From an uncultured Eubacteriales bacterium (GTDB taxonomy: Bacteria > Bacillota > Clostridia > Oscillospirales > Oscillospiraceae): 7,356 nucleotides of DNA. The notes below the pieces were generated by a model. It was given only the letters and a program-made list of their open reading frames with translations. It did no database searches and was not told the origin of the DNA. Shown in pieces: positions 5,568 through 7,356 of the stretch. The number at the start of each line of letters is the position of its first letter. The first letter of the stretch is position 1. The position numbers and the translations under genes are program-made. The DNA is taken from positions 1 through 7,356 of the forward strand of contig CABRZO010000127.1 of NCBI GenBank assembly GCA_902475455.1, in the 5' to 3' direction.

Positions 5568-7356
5568 TCAAACGCAAACAATTTGCCGCCCTGGACCAGT
5601 TTCGGCTGGTGGCGGCGGTGCTGGTGGTGTGCATCCACACCTCACCCCTGACCAGCCTCTCCCCCCTGGGGGATTTCTGGCTCACCCGGGTGCTGGCCCG
5701 GGTGGCGGTGCCCTTTTTCCTGATGGTCAGCGGTTATTTTCTGGCGAAACGGGATTGGAAGCCCATGGGGGGCTTTTTGAAGAAAATCCTGCTGATCTAC
5801 CTCTGTGCCGTGGCCCTCTATCTGCCTCTGAACTGGTACAACGGGGGAATGCCCCTGGCCCGGTGGCCCCGGGCCCTGCTGGTGGACGGCACCTTTTACC
5901 ACCTGTGGTATTTCCCGGCGGTACTATTAGGGGTGATCGTGGCCCGGCAGCTGTGGCGGCTGGGGCCCGGCTGGGGGCTGGCCATTGCCGGGCTGCTCTA
6001 CCTGATTGGCCTGGGGGGCGACAGCTATTACGGGCTGATGGAACAGATTCCCCTTCTGAAGCAGATGTACGACGGCATCTTTGCCCTGTGTTCCTACACC
6101 CGCAACGGTCTGTTCTTCGCCCCACTGTTCCTGCTGCTGGGGGCGGTGGGGGTCCAGATCAAGAGCCTGAAACTTTCCGGCCTGGGTTTCGTGGCCTCTC
6201 TGGGGCTCATGACGGCGGAGGGATTGTGGCTCTATAAATTGGACGTCCAGCGCCACGACAGCATGTATCTGATGCTGCCGGTTTGCATGGTGTTCCTGTT
6301 CTCTCTGCTGCGGGGCTGCAATCGGGGCCGCAATCGTCAGGCGGCGGATCTGTCGCTGCTGGTGTATTTGCTCCACCCCTGGTGCATTGTGCTGGTCCGA
6401 GGAGGGGCCAAGCTGCTGGGGATGGAACAGCTGTTCATCGAAAACAGCCTGGGCCACTTCGCCGGGGTGCTGGTTACCAGCCTCTGTGTGGCCTGGCTGC
6501 TGAGCCTGCTGCGGCCCCACCCTCGGAGCAACCGGGACCGGGCCTGGCGAGAAATCGACCTGGAGGCTTTAGGCCACAACGTCTGTCAGCTCCGGGAGGC
6601 CCTGGCCCCGGGGTGTGGTCTGATGGCGGTGGTCAAGGCGGAGGCCTACGGCCACGGGGCGGTACCGGTGGCCCGGCAGCTCCGGAAGGAAGGGGTGAAA
6701 GCCTTCGCCGTGGCCAGCCTGGAGGAGGGGGTGGCCCTGCGGCGCCACGGTATTCTGGGGGAGATTCTGGTGTTGGGCTACACCGCGCCTCACGAGGCCC
6801 GGCAGCTCAGGCGGTGGCACCTGACCCAGGCGGTGGTGGACGCCGCCCACGGGGAGGCTTTGGCGGCCCAGGGGGTCCGGTTGAAGGTCCACCTGGCCCT
6901 GGACACCGGAATGCACCGGCTGGGCATCCCGGCGGAGGACCACCGGGCCATCGCCCGGCTGTACCGGCTGCCCCGGCTGAAGATCACCGGCACCTTCTCC
7001 CATCTCTGCGTCTCCGACAGCCTGGACCCGGCGGATCAGGCCTATACCCGCGCTCAGCTGGAGCTGTTCCAGCAGACCCTGCGCTGGATGGAGGGCCACG
7101 GCTGCCCGCCCGGCGAGACTCACATCCAGGCCAGCTACGGCATCTGGAACCTGCCTCCCCAGAGCTGCACCTGGGCCCGGCCCGGCATTGCCCTCTATGG
7201 GGTGGGCAGCGACAGCTCCCCCACCCAGCGGCAGCTGGACTTGCATCCGGTGCTCTCCCTCCGGGCCCGGGTGGCCTCGGTGCGAGAGCTAGAGCCGGGC
7301 CAGGGAGCGGGCTATGGCCTGGCCTTCACCGCCCGGCGGGAGACCAGGCTTGCGGC
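5564..7356 (+). CDS. vanT: VanT-type membrane-bound serine racemase (3' end beyond the window)
   Basis: The frame is open from GTG at 5564 to the window edge: 597 codons, of about 700 expected. Residues 1-325 form an acyltransferase-3-like membrane domain with many hydrophobic segments. It shows FRLVAAVLVVCIHTSPL (13-29), VPFFLMVSGYFLAKR (49-63), FYHLWYFPAVLLG (111-123), TRNGLFFAPLFLLLG (179-193) and VYLLHPW (267-273). From about residue 327 (AWREIDLEAL) comes a fold-type III PLP racemase domain: MAVVKAEAYGHGA with the PLP lysine K358, LALDTGMHRLG, ASYGIWNLP, RPGIALYG, and GAGYG with Y584, the likely second catalytic base. VanT supplies D-Ser for VanG; in VanT-C the membrane part is linked to L-Ser uptake. 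GGGGG lies 8 nt before the GTG, which overlaps the vanXY stop by 4 nt (GTGA). An alanine racemase role cannot be excluded, since the specificity-determining C-terminus is missing. Confidence 0.92.
   Translation, partial: MIKRKQFAALDQFRLVAAVLVVCIHTSPLTSLSPLGDFWLTRVLARVAVPFFLMVSGYFLAKRDWKPMGGFLKKILLIYLCAVALYLPLNWYNGGMPLARWPRALLVDGTFYHLWYFPAVLLGVIVARQLWRLGPGWGLAIAGLLYLIGLGGDSYYGLMEQIPLLKQMYDGIFALCSYTRNGLFFAPLFLLLGAVGVQIKSLKLSGLGFVASLGLMTAEGLWLYKLDVQRHDSMYLMLPVCMVFLFSLLRGCNRGRNRQAADLSLLVYLLHPWCIVLVRGGAKLLGMEQLFIENSLGHFAGVLVTSLCVAWLLSLLRPHPRSNRDRAWREIDLEALGHNVCQLREALAPGCGLMAVVKAEAYGHGAVPVARQLRKEGVKAFAVASLEEGVALRRHGILGEILVLGYTAPHEARQLRRWHLTQAVVDAAHGEALAAQGVRLKVHLALDTGMHRLGIPAEDHRAIARLYRLPRLKITGTFSHLCVSDSLDPADQAYTRAQLELFQQTLRWMEGHGCPPGETHIQASYGIWNLPPQSCTWARPGIALYGVGSDSSPTQRQLDLHPVLSLRARVASVRELEPGQGAGYGLAFTARRETRLA

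Noticed and set aside
5629..6237. Open frames inside vanT in other frames, such as a 202-codon plus-strand frame
   Set aside because: They are shadows: the frame from 5564 is continuous to the window end and carries the acyltransferase-3 and racemase motifs.

Overview
The window carries a chromosomal-looking vanG-type (D-Ala-D-Ser) glycopeptide-resistance cluster on the plus strand. It sits divergently from the first two genes of a glycerol-3-phosphate oxidation operon on the minus strand. The DNA is GC-rich by eye, with strong G/C third-position bias throughout. The gene families (VanG ligase, VanXY, VanT, and a GlpA-like protein followed by an NAD(P)/FAD oxidoreductase) point to a GC-rich Clostridia member, probably a gut Oscillospiraceae (Flavonifractor/Pseudoflavonifractor-like). 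That placement is an inference from protein resemblance and composition; no taxonomic marker is present.

Left part, minus strand: the first 51 codons of an NAD(P)/FAD-dependent oxidoreductase (1-153) overlap by 8 nt the end of a complete GlpA-like FAD dehydrogenase with a C-terminal BFD-type [2Fe-2S] domain (146-1588). Its leader holds a recognisable promoter and a strong hairpin with a 7-U tract just before the ribosome binding site. This looks like a transcription attenuator of the GlpP antitermination type.

Middle: the 263-nt divergent region (1589-1851) has back-to-back promoters, each pairing TTGCAT with TATAAT. vanR (1852-2550) and vanS (2543-3661) follow as an overlapping response regulator and sensor kinase pair. 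An AT-richer gap (3662-3789) holds a weak promoter candidate and a 20-bp hairpin followed by a T-rich tract, placed 4 nt before the Shine-Dalgarno sequence of the ligase gene.

Right part: vanG ligase (3790-4827), vanXY D,D-peptidase (4824-5567) and vanT membrane-bound serine racemase (5564 to the window end, incomplete) are joined by 4-nt overlaps and surely form one transcript. VanT makes D-Ser, VanG joins D-Ala to D-Ser for the peptidoglycan precursor, and VanXY removes normal D-Ala-ending dipeptides and pentapeptides. VanRS would sense the antibiotic and induce the three genes. The order R-S-G-XY-T lacks the vanU, vanY and vanW of the enterococcal vanG operon and matches the layout known from Clostridioides difficile. 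No transposase, integrase, RNA gene or CRISPR array was seen. The enzymes are a known system; the least explained parts are the two leader hairpins.
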